The position numbers and the translations under genes are program-made. Shown in pieces: positions 13,801 to 26,284 of a stretch of DNA of 64,000 bases. The DNA lies in contig NC_088313.1 in the NCBI RefSeq assembly GCF_910592395.1, positions 4,466,501-4,530,500 on the forward strand. The letters run 5' to 3'. The DNA comes from Lineus longissimus. Lineage: Eukaryota > Nemertea > Pilidiophora > Heteronemertea > Lineidae. Every line of letters starts with the position of its first letter. The stretch's first letter is position 1. The notes under the pieces are model-generated. The model saw only the letters and a list, made by a program, of their open reading frames with translations, had not been told where the DNA came from and did not search any database.

Positions 13801-16800
13801 GCGATTTCTTTCTCCGTCTCACTGATTGATCGAAAATCTTCATGACTTTGCATGAAGTATAGATCTCTTGGTCCGCTCGTTCGTTGGTCAAGACGCCATG
13901 TGAAATGCTTAATGACTCTAGCGATCGTGTACATGATATTCATCATTTTCATATTTACGATACGTGTCGCATTCGCGTCAGTCGAAACCGATAGGGCATC
14001 AAGACAGAAAATGCCTCTATAAACTGTAAGAAGAAATCCAGATAATTATTAATGAAGGTCATAAAGCATTTAAAGAAACTTCAAAAGTATGCTGAGAACA
14101 GCGAATGGAAAATTGATGAGACCCTATACGATGCCTCTACAGAATCAGAAAAGGTTCAAGCCCTTTGATATAGACAACTTAGAGAAAAAGGCTGTTTCAA
14201 TCATGACTATACCTATGATTATATTGGCTCCAAATTATAGCATAGCAATACAACCTGTGCTACTGGTATATTCCGAGAAGTATAGCATTATTACAGTCTG
14301 TCGATATCGTACTTTACAGCAATCGTAGCCTATTGTGCAAATGGTCCATGTCCATGAACTCTTACCTTGTCTCTGGGTTGCCTTGCCAAAGACAATGTCA
14401 AACCCATCTAAAGAAAATCAAGAAGTAGACTGCTACTGTCATAAAGCCTGGCTTTTTACTGGGACAAATAAAGATACTTGTAAAACTAAAGTGACAGTTC
14501 CCATTAACATTATTTTAAGTATTACTAATCATCGTGTCCAGTTGTTTTTTTACTGACATAATGAAAACATTGCTTGTCCCGTTCTAATGAGAAATAACAA
14601 AGTAATATAGCCACTCAAATGACAATCTGCAGCAAACACTGTTTCATAGTCCACGGTCGTACAAAGCACCCTCTGGCAAACATGAGTAGACATTAATGAC
14701 GTCCCCTAGCCAGCATGATTTGCAAATCATCGTCTGATGTTTTGTTTTGTTATTACTTCAGAGTGAGGAGGTTTGAACTTTACGAGACACAGCAGAAGAA
14801 CAACTATAATGTAGGCAACGCACGAAGCATGACAACAAACAATGTTCAAGTTAACCTTTGCTTTCTACGTGATTTTGGGGAGCACTTTCTACATTATGCT
14901 TTAATAGATTAATGGAGGAAGCCACGAGAAACGTGAGCAGTCTTAAATCAAAGTTAAAAAGGTCGCGCCTGACTAAGAGCATCTGACAATGAAACGCCCA
15001 AAGAGTCAGATGGAGGGGCCCCATAGTTGGAGAAGATTGGTAAATGACTTGCAATGGGCGCTAAGGTGCTTAACCCCGGTTGCGTACTTTAACGCAGTCT
15101 CAAGTTTTATGACCATTCTACACCAATTAAAACGGAACACGACTTGAAAGACAAAATGTTCTTTGTTATTCAGTTGGTGACCCTTAGATACTCTTGGGCA
15201 TCTAACTCGCATTCGATCGGCTGTTCTAATGACCAGATAACACCAATATTTTATGCAGTTAACGAGTTTTTGACCTGGTGACCGTTGGATATCTGTCCTT
15301 TAATTGAGCTTTGATCTGAGCACATTTTGATTGGTCACTGTATCTTATGACTTGCTGTCAATCAGCAATTAAACTTGGACATGACTGGAAGGCAAATTTT
15401 CTGCGATTACCATGAATGTTCTAAGTTAATATTACGCTCAGACCGTTTGTACCGGTATATCTTTCCTTTGATCGGAATTTTTGTCTGGCCATCTTTCGAC
15501 AAGTTGCAATCAGCAATTACCAATAATCTGGGATTGAAAATGCATTAAACAGACTGTAGTGATGCATACCACAGCGCTTATCGGCACATTCACGTAATAA
15601 TTAGCTTGAGGACAAGGTTTAATCAATACAGCTCGTTATTGAAATCGATTCGTCTTTACCAATATTCACCATACGCTAAAAAAACAACACACTGTGAACT
15701 GCGGATCTAATATAGTTCATTGGACACCACCTAAAAATCAATGTCTCAAGATAATTTAGGATGGAGCAGTTTTGCAATCGTTAAGTTCGTCAGAGAGAAC
15801 TACTTTTAAACCAGGTGCTACTACTAACTTGTCAAAGTGCTTTCTCGTACTTTTGCCGGTCATCGATAATAATTACAACAAAAAATACCTTAAGAGCTGC
15901 TCTACTTATAAAGATCGTATCGGCCATGCCAGCGTCAGCAAAAAAACATCAAAAAGCCTTTACATACCTCACCGTCTACATATACGTTATCGTAGGGGTA
16001 TGTAAAATTCCTGATTTCTTCTGTGGGATATTCGTGTCAAATCATATGTTTATACTCATTTCATTTTCCTGTGCTTAAACCCTTTGCCTCCACGTCTCCC
16101 TTAATTTCAAAATGATTCTCCGTCGACTTTGTTTCAAGCAGGGGCTAATGAGTGTTTTGCAACCCGATTAAGAGGGAATGTAGTCTAAAGAAGTTGTATG
16201 TGTGATGTAATGTGTTTGCGTGCGAGTGCAAGTGCGAGTGAGAGTGTGCGTGAGTGTTGGTCATGAGCGCGCGCCTCGGGAGCGTAGTTTGGGAACGAGA
16301 CAAACAACTTTTTTCAGTTTGGTTTCCGAGTTTATATATAAGTTTATTATTGTCAGAGTATTTCACATAAATGATAGCTATGTTTCGAAGCATGATTTTC
16401 AAGCCGGAAAGTGAGGAAGTTGACCAAACTATATCGATCGCCAAATATACCTTGTGACATCATTGGCACTGCACATAAGCTAGGATGTGAGTCGATGGTG
16501 GCACGAACAAATATACCACGGCATCCTTTCACGGCTTCATTGCAATGTAGCATTAGTTGGCGTGGAAAATACGCCGCGTCTCGTTTTGGACGCAGCGGTC
16601 TATGATATGGACGTGGTGGTCTCGTCGGGCGTCGTGGGTTGGATTTGTCGGAACGGAGCCCCGACCAGAGTGTTTTCAGCATGGTTTGTGCTGACAAGTT
16701 TGATTTTAACACCGCACTTTTGAGTCTCTGTCCTAAAATTGAGACCGTCGGGTGCAGTCCAAATTCCGTACTACAGTAAGGCCAAAGTGCTTCGAGTTCG

Positions 16801-16990
16801 GGCATACACTAGGGAGTTTCCGTAAATCATCCGACACGACAACGTGAGCGCCTAACCCATCGACATCGTTATGAGGTCGAAAAATGAGATAGGCGTTCAC
16901 GTTGGCATTCGGGGGATTTGCGAAACTCCCTATTGTATCTCTTAGCCTCTCGGTCTCGATTTCAGTACAGAGAACTGCCAGTGCGGTGTG
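13801..16990. other. Non-coding stretch, no gene recognised
   Basis: Around 15,110-15,520 a degenerate ~150-180-bp tandem repeat is visible ('caccaattaaa', 'gacctggtgacc', 'caatcagcaatta' recurring in order). A TG/GC-rich simple-sequence tract lies near 16,205-16,260. The overlapping open frames at 16,353-16,805 (-) and 16,411-16,723 (+) match no family I recognise. Confidence 0.4.
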
Positions 16991-17069
16991 CTTAATATCT
17001 AAAGGCGGCTAATGAATACCATTTCTAATGACGCATTTGCTAAAAATCCCAATTCTTATTATATGTATA

Positions 17070-17764
17070 AGACAATACTATTGTTACCACGTATGGTATT
17101 GGCCATTCGACAAGTTCAATACAAAAAACAGCATTTTGGGGAATGAGCTTCCTTGGCAACGTTGGACCAGTTTGGTGACGGGCCCGCTCGGAATCCAAGA
17201 CAGTGCATCTGTGATGGCGTCCCAGCCTTACCACGAATGGTGGCGGAGTTACATTACCCTACCTTTAAATATACCAACATACCGCTGCACCATGTCTTTT
17301 GAAAGTTTCTTCGTGTTTGATACCAAAAGTAAACATATAACTCGATTCAGGTATGGAATTATGGATTTTCAAGCCCCGGAAAAGCATCGGCGAATTAGTA
17401 TTAGGTATGCATTTGGAAGTGGTATTAAAACGAGGGCGACCTACATGTACGTTGCTTTTACTGAAATCTGATGGCAATCTAAAAGTAAAATTAAGAGTAT
17501 GTCCCGTCAATATGTGGGTACATCTTCTGTTCCATCTGAACGCCAAGACCGGATCGCTGAATTTCACTTTACACAACGTGACACATCGGATTCGAATTGT
17601 GCCAATACCATATGCTGTTCCCTTCGCGAAAAATCTTGAATTATACATGGGAAACTGGAGAGTTCCGTCTTTCAAGACTGCTCTTTATTATTTTGCGAAA
17701 CTAATGATTGCTAGCGAATTACTAACACAAGGACCAATAAAAGCCTTCGATGAATGGAATTCGG
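17070..17764 (+). pseudogene. LamG/concanavalin-like domain exon with a frame change
   Basis: The first part (about 17,085-17,350, frame of 17,028) reads 'YWPFDKFNTKNSILGNE', then 'LVTGPLGIQDSA', then 'SYITLPLN'. This order (aromatic-WP-D, SGN-like, TGPxGxxDSA, SYIxxPxN) is the hallmark start of the LamG_3-type domain common in invertebrate surface proteins. From about 17,350 the match continues in the next frame: 'GMELWIFKPRKS', 'DGNLKV', 'NMWVHLLFHLNAKTGSL', ending 'FDEWNSG' before a strong donor (G|GTGAGT, intron start 17,765). The family assignment is by eye. A single frame change near 17,345-17,355 separates the halves, so I call it a decayed exon. A sequencing error in a real exon is the main alternative. 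No clear partner exons were found, and the 5' boundary is uncertain because no strong acceptor precedes it. Confidence 0.45.
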
Positions 17765-17814
17765 GTGAGTTTGTCCGAATGCTCCGGCAATCAATTCCTA
17801 CCCAATTGGGCTGA

Positions 17815-20372
17815 AGATAGGACAGCTAGATGTGGGCTTGTGTGACAAGAGGGCCGTAAATATCCTAATGGCCTAAGATACTCGGATCATAACAATAAAA
17901 ATGATGACGACGACGACGTTTCCGTATGAGCATACTGGTGGTAGTATAAGTGAATGAAGTTGCATTTATTTAGAGCTTGTCTTTTCAGGACGTATATTCT
18001 GGCACGGGACCGTCCATCTCCCGAAAACTGCACTAATTCAACACCAGCCATACTGCATATCAAGTCTGCGTGCCTGTGCTGTGTACTGCATTTTGACGAA
18101 GCCATGCAGATCCTTCAGCTGACTAAAACGTTCTGGCCAAACCGTCTGTCAAATGATTAATGTAAATTTTCGTGAAATAATGGCATTGCGTAAAGGAAGG
18201 AGAATGAAAATGCTCGTTTATGTCGTCAAAAGATTCAAAAATTCTATACCATTTTTATAAAATCCTACAGGGAATTCCTCAAATCGCGGCCTGGGCGTGT
18301 CAACGCGTTATGTTTTGCGCCTCGTTAGTAGTCATGAGCAACTGCACCAACTGTTGAATGACCATCAAAGGTAACATATCAAAAATACTCTGCGGCCTTG
18401 TCGTATCATTTGGTTTATAATGTCGAATGATTTAATTGTGTTTTTCGTGTTGGCAATCACACAGAAAATGATTGGTAAAAACAAGCAGCCTTTGAGGAAT
18501 GCTAAGAGCCAATCAGGTGTTCTATTGACCGGGTAATCAGATGACCAGATGCAAGATTGGCTAATAGCGCGTGATGTGAGAACTGAAACGTTCATGTACT
18601 ATCAAATCTATTGTACATTTTGTGTACGACGACTGTGCATAGATTTTCATTAATATTCTTTTCTGAAAATCATTCCAGCTTTTGAAGGTGAGCTGTATAC
18701 CTTTTGGCAAGTATGGATTTTTCTATACTTATTTTTGGAAATATAGTACTAAATCAAGTATTCTACTACTAACACAAAAATTTGATGTCCAGATGCAAGA
18801 TTGTGCAATAACGCGTAGTCCGAGGACTGAAATGTGTCTTATTCTACAAATGTGTTGTAATGTAAGCTTACATTGTGTGCCCGATGAATCTGCATTTAGA
18901 TTTGCATAGATTTCTTTCGGAGAATTTCAGTCAACACACTCGTGTTTGTTAGCTAAGCTGTCATACCTTTTGCCGTCGTAATCCCGCAAGTTTAATCGAC
19001 TCCTATAATAACTTTGACGAAATTTCATAGTCAATCTGGGGGACTATGATGAGTAATATATGACATTTAGAATCAATTTGCTCAATCAGAGCATACTGAC
19101 AGCCCGACCAAGCACGGGAAATAGGCGATATTGCAGATATTATAATCGTAAAACATGTCAAACACATCTCTAACCTGATTTAAAATCACTACATTTCATT
19201 CATCTACATGTAGCTGAAATGATTGTCAAATATGTTAACACTCGAAACATCGCGGGACATAAGGTATGCACCACCAGCCTTCACACATTCTGAATTATCA
19301 AAGGTACTCCGCCCATAGCCTCCCCTGAAGAAATACAAGCCATTTGCCAAGTATATTGCACGCCTCTGTTGACACCAACCCACCCAAAATTATATAACTC
19401 TACCGTATAGTATACACTCATCACCAAAACATGGGGGATACGCCTCCCATTGCCAACGTACAATTTCAAAACAAGTTCGTTTTCAAAACAAGTTCGCATG
19501 GTTGCCCATGGGACACTGCATAAAGTTTCAACGCAAAATTTACTGTTGTTTTTGAATCAGAAACAAAAACTCTACTTATACTTCAGGAACGAACCCAAGC
19601 AAAGCTCTTCGATTGCCACTTCTACACTGAAAAAGCTATTGCAATTCATAGTTTGACTATTTTCTCGAGAAGCGCAGCGAGTCGTGCCTTTAGTTCCACG
19701 TTGAAAGAAGATAACTAAGTTTACTGGCCATCGAGCGACCAACTTGTCTTTTTCAATGTTTACCCGCAAAATGATCTAGTAGACTAGAAGCTCATATTCG
19801 GTGCAAATATTTGTAAAGAATTAATCAAGTTCCTCATAATTCACAAGAAACCGCAAACGTCGCCGCCGAACTCTGGCCGAAAAGTGGTCCAAGCCAATAG
19901 ATTGATCGTTCGTGTATCCAATCCGGGTATCCAATTCCAAATAACAAGCCATATCCGCAGTAACCAAATGCTGGGAGGACGTGTAAACCCTGTACGATAA
20001 TTACCGAAGGAGATTTGCCAACAAGTCATTTACGTTAAGGATATCAAGTCAGGCTGAGAAGCGGATAAATATTGCAGTGACGATCGTGTACCGATTGCGA
20101 ACCGGGCATGTCAAGTTCTACATAGCTGGCCAGTTTGTTGGAAAGCCGGTTGACAGACTCTTAACCATTCCGAATGTTCATTGTGGAAATCAACTGAGTA
20201 CAGAATCCCAAAGACAAATCGTCGATGATTTCACTTAGTGACCAATCAGCATCATTTTCAATTTGAGAAAACTTCACTCAAAGATTCCGTACAGTTAATG
20301 ACTCTGTGCATTACGTATGAAAGAATGCATGAATAGAGGGTTAAGCATTATAAAATTAACATGGCTTTGAAT
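17815..20372. other. Non-coding stretch with an old direct duplication
   Basis: An old duplication of ~160-190 bp is visible at about 18,538-18,705 and 18,783-18,975. Shared blocks are 'ccagatgcaagatt', 'aataacgcgtag'-like, 'gcatagatttc' and 'agctgt.ataccttttg'. One Cys-containing open frame at 17,954-18,160 (+), after an acceptor-like 'cttttcag', could be a further exon of the LamG gene. I could not assign it to a domain. Confidence 0.4.
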
Positions 20373-20376
20373 ATCA

Positions 20377-20819
20377 GAGACAAGACCACTAATGAATATT
20401 CATAGGTTGGAGGGTCGAGGCCTATCAATTAGACGAGTGCATGTTTTTTACTCTCAAGTACATATTTGGAGAGGTATTGAAAAAATATTTGCTGTGGCAA
20501 GTCTACAGATATAAAGAAATTATTTGATGAAAAAATTAATTTCGAATTTTGCTAATTGGGTAATAGGGGGCGTGTTTTGAGTTTTTTCTGCCAGTTGGCT
20601 GAAAACAGAGGAAATATCAAAGTCTGTCTAATTTGTCGATTATAAAAAAATTTCCGTGGTCAATCACCAATTTCCATCGCACCAGTTACTCGCAAGACTA
20701 ACCCGTATATCATATCCGAATTTCAGTTTCACAACACCACGCGTTCTTTGATGCGTCGCGGTCAAACATTGACAATTTAACTGCTAAAAGGCTTAAAAAA
20801 TCAATTGTGGTCTTGTCTC
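20377..20819. repeat. Left 443-bp terminal direct repeat of an LTR-like element
   Basis: It begins GAGACAAGACCAC and ends GTGGTCTTGTCTC, so each repeat copy also has 13-bp inverted ends. It is about 99% identical to 21,369-21,811 and the same length; differences include A/T near 20,610 and a short cluster near 20,735. The outer flank carries ATCA (20,373-20,376), matching the far side of the second copy. No TG...CA ends are present, unlike typical LTRs. Confidence 0.75.
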
Positions 20820-21368
20820 TATTTACACTACATTTTGGGTCAATATAGTGAAAAATTTGAATGTGCTCAAATCACTCTAATTCATTTAGAATATTGTATT
20901 GCTGATGATTTAAGGTCAAAACAAGCTAAAATAATGAGAAAAAAACTTAATTTGACCCAAATAAGAGTCAACCTAACCCCGGTCTAAGTTCGGTTTCATT
21001 TTTACAAGTCTTGTTGTGTTGCCATTCATTTTGTAATTTCTTTGAAACTACTTAGGCCTTGATTCTGAAAGTTGTGCCCTAAGCAGCAAAGATATTCCTA
21101 AATCACATCCTAAAGTTTCAGCTCCATAGCTTGCTTATTCTGGCCAGGGCAGGTCTTTGAATTTGGTGCTGTTGGCTGCAAAATCATGACTTTTTGTCGA
21201 TTTTGTCCTCTTTCGTCGCTTTGGCACAGTTGTACCACTCTTTGAAATGTCTCTCATTTCTCCAAAAATGTCCAGATATGACTTTCCTTTGTTGGAGAGT
21301 TGTGGGATGTCATCTACATTAGTTTGAAAAAAATCTCAAAATGTTAACCCCTGAAATGTACCTTCATT
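20820..21368. mobile_element. Internal 549-bp region between the direct repeats
   Basis: It contains no long open frame with a recognisable gag, pol or transposase. The best frame, 20,805-20,987 (+), is 60 codons and matches nothing I recognise. If the whole 20,377-21,811 unit moved together, it is non-autonomous. I saw no clear tRNA primer-binding site or polypurine tract at its edges. Confidence 0.5.
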
Positions 21369-21811
21369 GAGACAAGACCACTAATGAATATTCATAGGTT
21401 GGAGGGTCGAGGCCTATCAATTAGACGAGTGCATGTTTTTTACTCTCAAGTACATATTTGGAGAGGTATTGAAAAAATATTTGCTGTGGCAAGTCTACAG
21501 ATATAAAGAAATTATTTGATGAAAAAATTAATTTCGAATTTTGCTAATTGGGTAATAGGGGGCGTGTTTTGAGTTTTTTCTGCCAGTTGGCTGAAAACAG
21601 TGGAAATATCAAAGTCTGTCTAATTTGTCGATTATAAAAAAATTTCCGTGGTCAATCACCAATTTCCATCGCACCAGTTACTCGCAAGACTAACCCGTAT
21701 ATCATATCCGAATTTCAGTTTCACTACTTGACGCGTTCTTTGATGCGTCGCGGTCAAACATTGACAATTTAACTGCTAAAAGGCTTAAAAAATCAATTGT
21801 GGTCTTGTCTC
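21369..21811. repeat. Right 443-bp terminal direct repeat of an LTR-like element
   Basis: Partner of 20,377-20,819 in the same orientation with the same inverted GAGACAAGACCAC / GTGGTCTTGTCTC ends. It is followed by ATCA (21,812-21,815), matching the base pairs before the left copy. The inner flanks (TATT after copy 1, CATT before copy 2) do not match. That supports a single insertion event of the whole unit. Confidence 0.75.
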
Positions 21812-21815
21812 ATCA

Positions 21816-24800
21816 CCATGATAATTGGTGTGCAAGTAGACATTGCTAGTACACCTCAGATGGCGCGGTTATCTCAATTTCAGAAAAATTGCAGACTGGT
21901 CACTTTGTGAAATCATCGACGAAGTGAAGTGACTAATCGAACTGTCCATGGGCCATGTGCTCACCTGTCTTTGTCGATATTGAAGCGCTCAATGCGACTT
22001 GGATATTTGGCGGTTTGACGAGGAAGCAGACCATATTGTCAAGATGACTTTTCTTTCCATACTTTAAATCCCGTCGCAGAAAATCTGAATTCCAACTGAT
22101 CCTGTCATTGAAACTTGTTATTTCTCAGTCGTATGTTTTTCATTCCCCACTTTCCTGTAATATTATAATCATAGATGGAAAATGTTCGTCTTTTTAACTC
22201 TTCCATCAGCAAATCATCATTCAAAACAACCTCGTCTGCGACACATGAAGGTTTAAACAATAGAGGCCTGCAACCTAAGTCATGAAAGTAACATATTTCA
22301 CAAAACAAGGAAATATGAGTAACACTCATAAAAAATAGCGAGACGCGCGAAGCGTCACGACGGCCAAAAAGTTACAAAAGTCTGCATAGTAAAAACTGAA
22401 GAGGCTGTCATAATATTTTATATCCATATGCAACTTATAGTGGGCGCTTTACAATGCATAAGTAGAAATAATAACTTGTATTTTGTCCCTTTTTAAGAGT
22501 TTGAGATGAGCTCCGCTGTAAGCTTATATTACTAAGTACATGTAATGTCAACTTAGGAAAAAATTAAGCTGCTTCCTTTTGTTATTTATTTTGCAATCTA
22601 CGAAAAGGTCTTAAAGGGCCGGTACTCAAGCATCACTGGGTTGCGTCAGAATGATTACTGTGACAAATCCTTCGCGAAATGATGAGGACTTTCTTCAATT
22701 GCTAAACCATTGGACATCCACAGTTCTATCATATCCGGTCCTCCAATTACCGTGGCAGTTTTTAACTCTGTGTCAATCGATTTGCCACAAAAAAACTAAC
22801 TTCTTAATTTTTTTAACTACCTCGATTGTGTACTCAAATTTCTTCATTGAAAACGGGAATGATGTCAAGTACGAGAATGCGCCTCCGAGAACGGAATTTT
22901 TAGGAAACGTCCAACACCTTATGAATTAATTGAACTGACTTTAGTTAGTTATATGATTACGAAGTACATGATTATAGTAATTCCAGTGCATGCACCTCTG
23001 CATTATTATCAGCCCTGACTGGTGAAGCCTTGCCCCGAAGCTTCTTTCACTGAATGCTCTATCATAAAATAACCAATGATAATTACCTTGCGACGAACTC
23101 CAGTCTTTTTCAGAGGAACAGTATTCCAAGCTGACGCAGGTGCGGGGCGGAGATAAGTCCTTTCGACGTGATTATGGGAATATCACATCGGAAAGTCGTG
23201 GTCAATGTCCTCAATACGCCACAGCAAATCCGCTCTTCACAAGATATCCGGAAACTTAGAAACTTAATCACGCTGTTGGTACATCGCTATCAGCTTTTTC
23301 GACCACCAGAATCAGCTTTTTCTTTGATAGCTGCGTCTCTTTGAGCAAAAACAGTTAAGTACATTCCTGGAAAATAACATTCTCCTTTTAATGAACTTAA
23401 TAATTAGTTCGCGTAAAAAGCCCATTATCAGTTAAGCATCTAAGTCATGTGAAACCAGTCCCACAAGGCTAACATGTCGAATTTTATGATTTCATCTCAT
23501 CCCAATAACTCCAATCCATGTGCGACGTCTCAAAGATGAACTCAATATCTTAACGTTTTGTAATTTGATATCAAAACGATTAAAAACACTTACAGTAAAT
23601 AATGTCACTGCGGAAAACGTCATTCGTCATTCATAGGTCGTCAACCGCGAAAAATAAGGTTGTTACGCACAATCGGTTTCCTTCGTTAGATTGGACCAAT
23701 GTCCAATACTTTTATCTAAAGATTAGATGTCAACATAATGTTTGATAATGCTGTGCTGCTGGAACCTGGGACCTACTATACGTAAAACTAAGTAGAGGGG
23801 ATGTCTGCCTAATTCAAAATTGATTGGTCAAAAAGGCTTTCCCGATTAAGGTAGAATTGGAGTACTCGGGAATGTTCGCATAATCATGCATTTTGAAATC
23901 TCGTTTTAGCAGTGAAGGCAATAAGAGAGGCAGATGGATGCACAGTCCTCAAGGATGTCGTGAAAGACCTCCTTAATGGTAACAAATTGATAGTCCCCAT
24001 GAACCCATCAGAGACCATCACCAATGACACTGTATAAGCCATTATAATCGATTGCATCTGGTCCCCACCGACTTTTCTATTAGTAGTGAGTGATTGTTCC
24101 CAAATAATCAATTCCGCGGCTATAGAATACGAATTTGTCATATTTGCATTGTCGGGGAGATCACGGGCGACCATCAGGGGAACGCTGTAGATATCGTGGA
24201 AAAGGTCTTATTCGACGTACGTCTCAGCACGAATAAATACAGACCGGCCTCTATTTTTTTCTTGATATCAGACATGTGTAGTGCAGCGATAACTGACCTG
24301 TATTTACTATAAAAACCTCATTTTAACGATGAGTTTGTGAATTGGTAGACATCAATCAATTAACGTTAATGTACATGTAAATCAAAAGAAAAATTTCTAG
24401 ATGCAAAACCAAGATATTAAGTCTCCTGCATACCTAAAGTATTCCTTAGTAACGTTAATCATTGCAAGTATTTTATCATCACTGAGGGGGAACATTATCT
24501 AATCTTTCTGTTATCAACAGCTCCATCAAAATCACTTTTTATCTTCAAAGAAATCGTTCTTTGTCCTTTTGGTTCCCGAATGAACGACGGTACAATTTTT
24601 GTCTAATGGACCTATTTTGTAGCTTGAGAAATACGACGCTGTAATAGAGGGCAAGAAAATCAGTGGAGCAATGCACCGTGTTGGCTTTGAGTACAAAAAT
24701 AAGCAACCATTCAATGATACACCCGGAGACTGAATAAGAAGAAGTGCATTAAGGCTCTTTTGTACATTCCGAACAAGAACAACAATGACGCGTGTTTCCT

Positions 24801-25735
24801 CTGCATTGTATAAAACCACGGGCGCTCATATTTTGTGGTGGTGCTAAAAAAGTTTATCACACATGTTTACATGCAGCACATTCAAATTATTTAAGGCTGA
24901 AAGTACAATTAGGTCCTTATGTCTTACTCCATCGGTTATAGAATGTAAACAACCAGTTAAGAATAATGGCCAACGGCAAAATTGGCTGGTTATTTTGATT
25001 AATACAGTCTACCATAACAAGCCGAGCTATACAGCACTAGCTGTCTCAGTCCAATAAATAAAGGTTTTTCGAGCTTTTGTATAACCTTTTAGGGTTTTTT
25101 AGCCAACACAAATATGCACCGCGCTGAGTTTTTAGTGATTATTCCTTCAGGATTTTTCACAATCTCAGAAACCTCATTTTGCTGGAAAAACTTCTGGGGC
25201 GCATATTTGAGTTGGCTAAAAAAACTAAGGTTTTTGAAACGCCCCAAAAGCCTTATTTTTAAGAGGGTTGATATAAAAAACCATTTTACTGTTATAACGT
25301 GAACTACCCTTACACCAGGATCAACAAGAATCTACTCTTCGCGCAGAACCTGCTACCTGAAAACCGCTCACCACCACAATAGAAGACGAATAAAATATTG
25401 ACCAGTCATACCAGTATGAACATGGTACACGTCCTTCACTGCGATATGCATCGTTCGCAGACATGGATTTCATTAAGTTATTGATTGATTAATGACAGAA
25501 CAACATCTTGAAAGAGGCAGTTTTTATTAAAGTGGCTATCAAAATACCATCTCATGGAATCCCCTAGACACACAACTGGGAATGGTTCACCTATGCAGGT
25601 CCGTACACCACTGGTACACTACGGTCATGTGATTTCCAAAACAAATATCAAGCTTGATCTGCATTGCGATATGCATCTGTCTGCGGACAACGATTTCATT
25701 CAGGTGAATGATTTATGATATACAGAGCAACATCT
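21816..25735. other. Non-coding stretch, no gene recognised
   Basis: Short open frames only, such as 22,651-22,929 (+) and 23,884-24,174 (-), without recognisable domains or convincing splice context. AT-rich, with no repeat structure that stood out. Confidence 0.45.
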
Positions 25736-25739
25736 AGAA

Positions 25740-26280
25740 ACAAGAGCTACGCCGAGCGAGCACATTATCACTGATTATACGCCCGCCATAAGAGTAAAGG
25801 GTGGTTGGTCAGGGTGAAAAGTGTGTGAAGTAGCAGGTAAGCGGCAAATGGAAACAGATCTTCGTGACCTTGACCTTTGACCTTTTGACCTCCAAATCAA
25901 TAGGCTTCTTCGGGCCTATACTAGGGCCTGTGGCGCCTTGAGCGTGGTGGACCGAGGAAAGGCGCCCTATATAAGTATTTCTATTCATTCATTCATGCCC
26001 TGCAAACCAGGTTTGGTGACTATACATGATATAGAATTTCAGTAATCGCGTGGACAATGAAAGGTAAGCGGAAACTGGAAACAGGTCTTCGTGACCTTGA
26101 CCTTTGACCCTATGACCTCCAAATCAATAGGCTTCTTTGGGCCTATACTAGTGCCCTGCAAACCAGGTTTGGTGAATATACATGATGTAGAATTTCAGAA
26201 ATCGCGTGGACAATGAAAAGTTAACGGACAGACGGACACCGAGCGCCATACCATAATACGCTCCGGAGCGGGCGTATAAA
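25740..26280. repeat. Interspersed repeat with internal duplication and TATACGCCC / GGGCGTATA ends
   Basis: Two units (about 25,831-26,050 and 26,062-26,218) share 'cttcgtgaccttgacctttgacc', 'cctccaaatcaataggcttctt' and 'gccctgcaaaccaggtttgg' segments in order. The block is bracketed by 'tatacgcccgcc' near 25,779 and 'gcgggcgtata' near 26,268 in inverted orientation, after a 'cggacagacggacacc' motif. This architecture resembles non-autonomous interspersed repeats common in molluscan and other marine invertebrate genomes. The name of the family is unknown to me. Confidence 0.6.
25927..25996 (+). mobile_element. SINE/LINE-like 3' tail inserted in a repeat unit
   Basis: The sequence from 'tgtggcgccttgagcg' through 'ggcgccctatataagta' to a (ATTC)n tail interrupts the first repeat unit at 'tactaggg...gccctgc'. 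The second unit at about 26,150-26,165 is uninterrupted there. A 'gcgcc(c)tatataagta' end followed by a short microsatellite is typical of SINE tails mobilised by a partner LINE. Only the tail is present, so this is a 5'-truncated insertion. Confidence 0.5.
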
Positions 26281-26284
26281 AAGC

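Noticed and set aside
16353-16805. 150-codon open frame on the - strand, overlapped by frames on the + strand
   Set aside because: No recognisable domain, no splice context, and equally long overlapping frames on the other strand.
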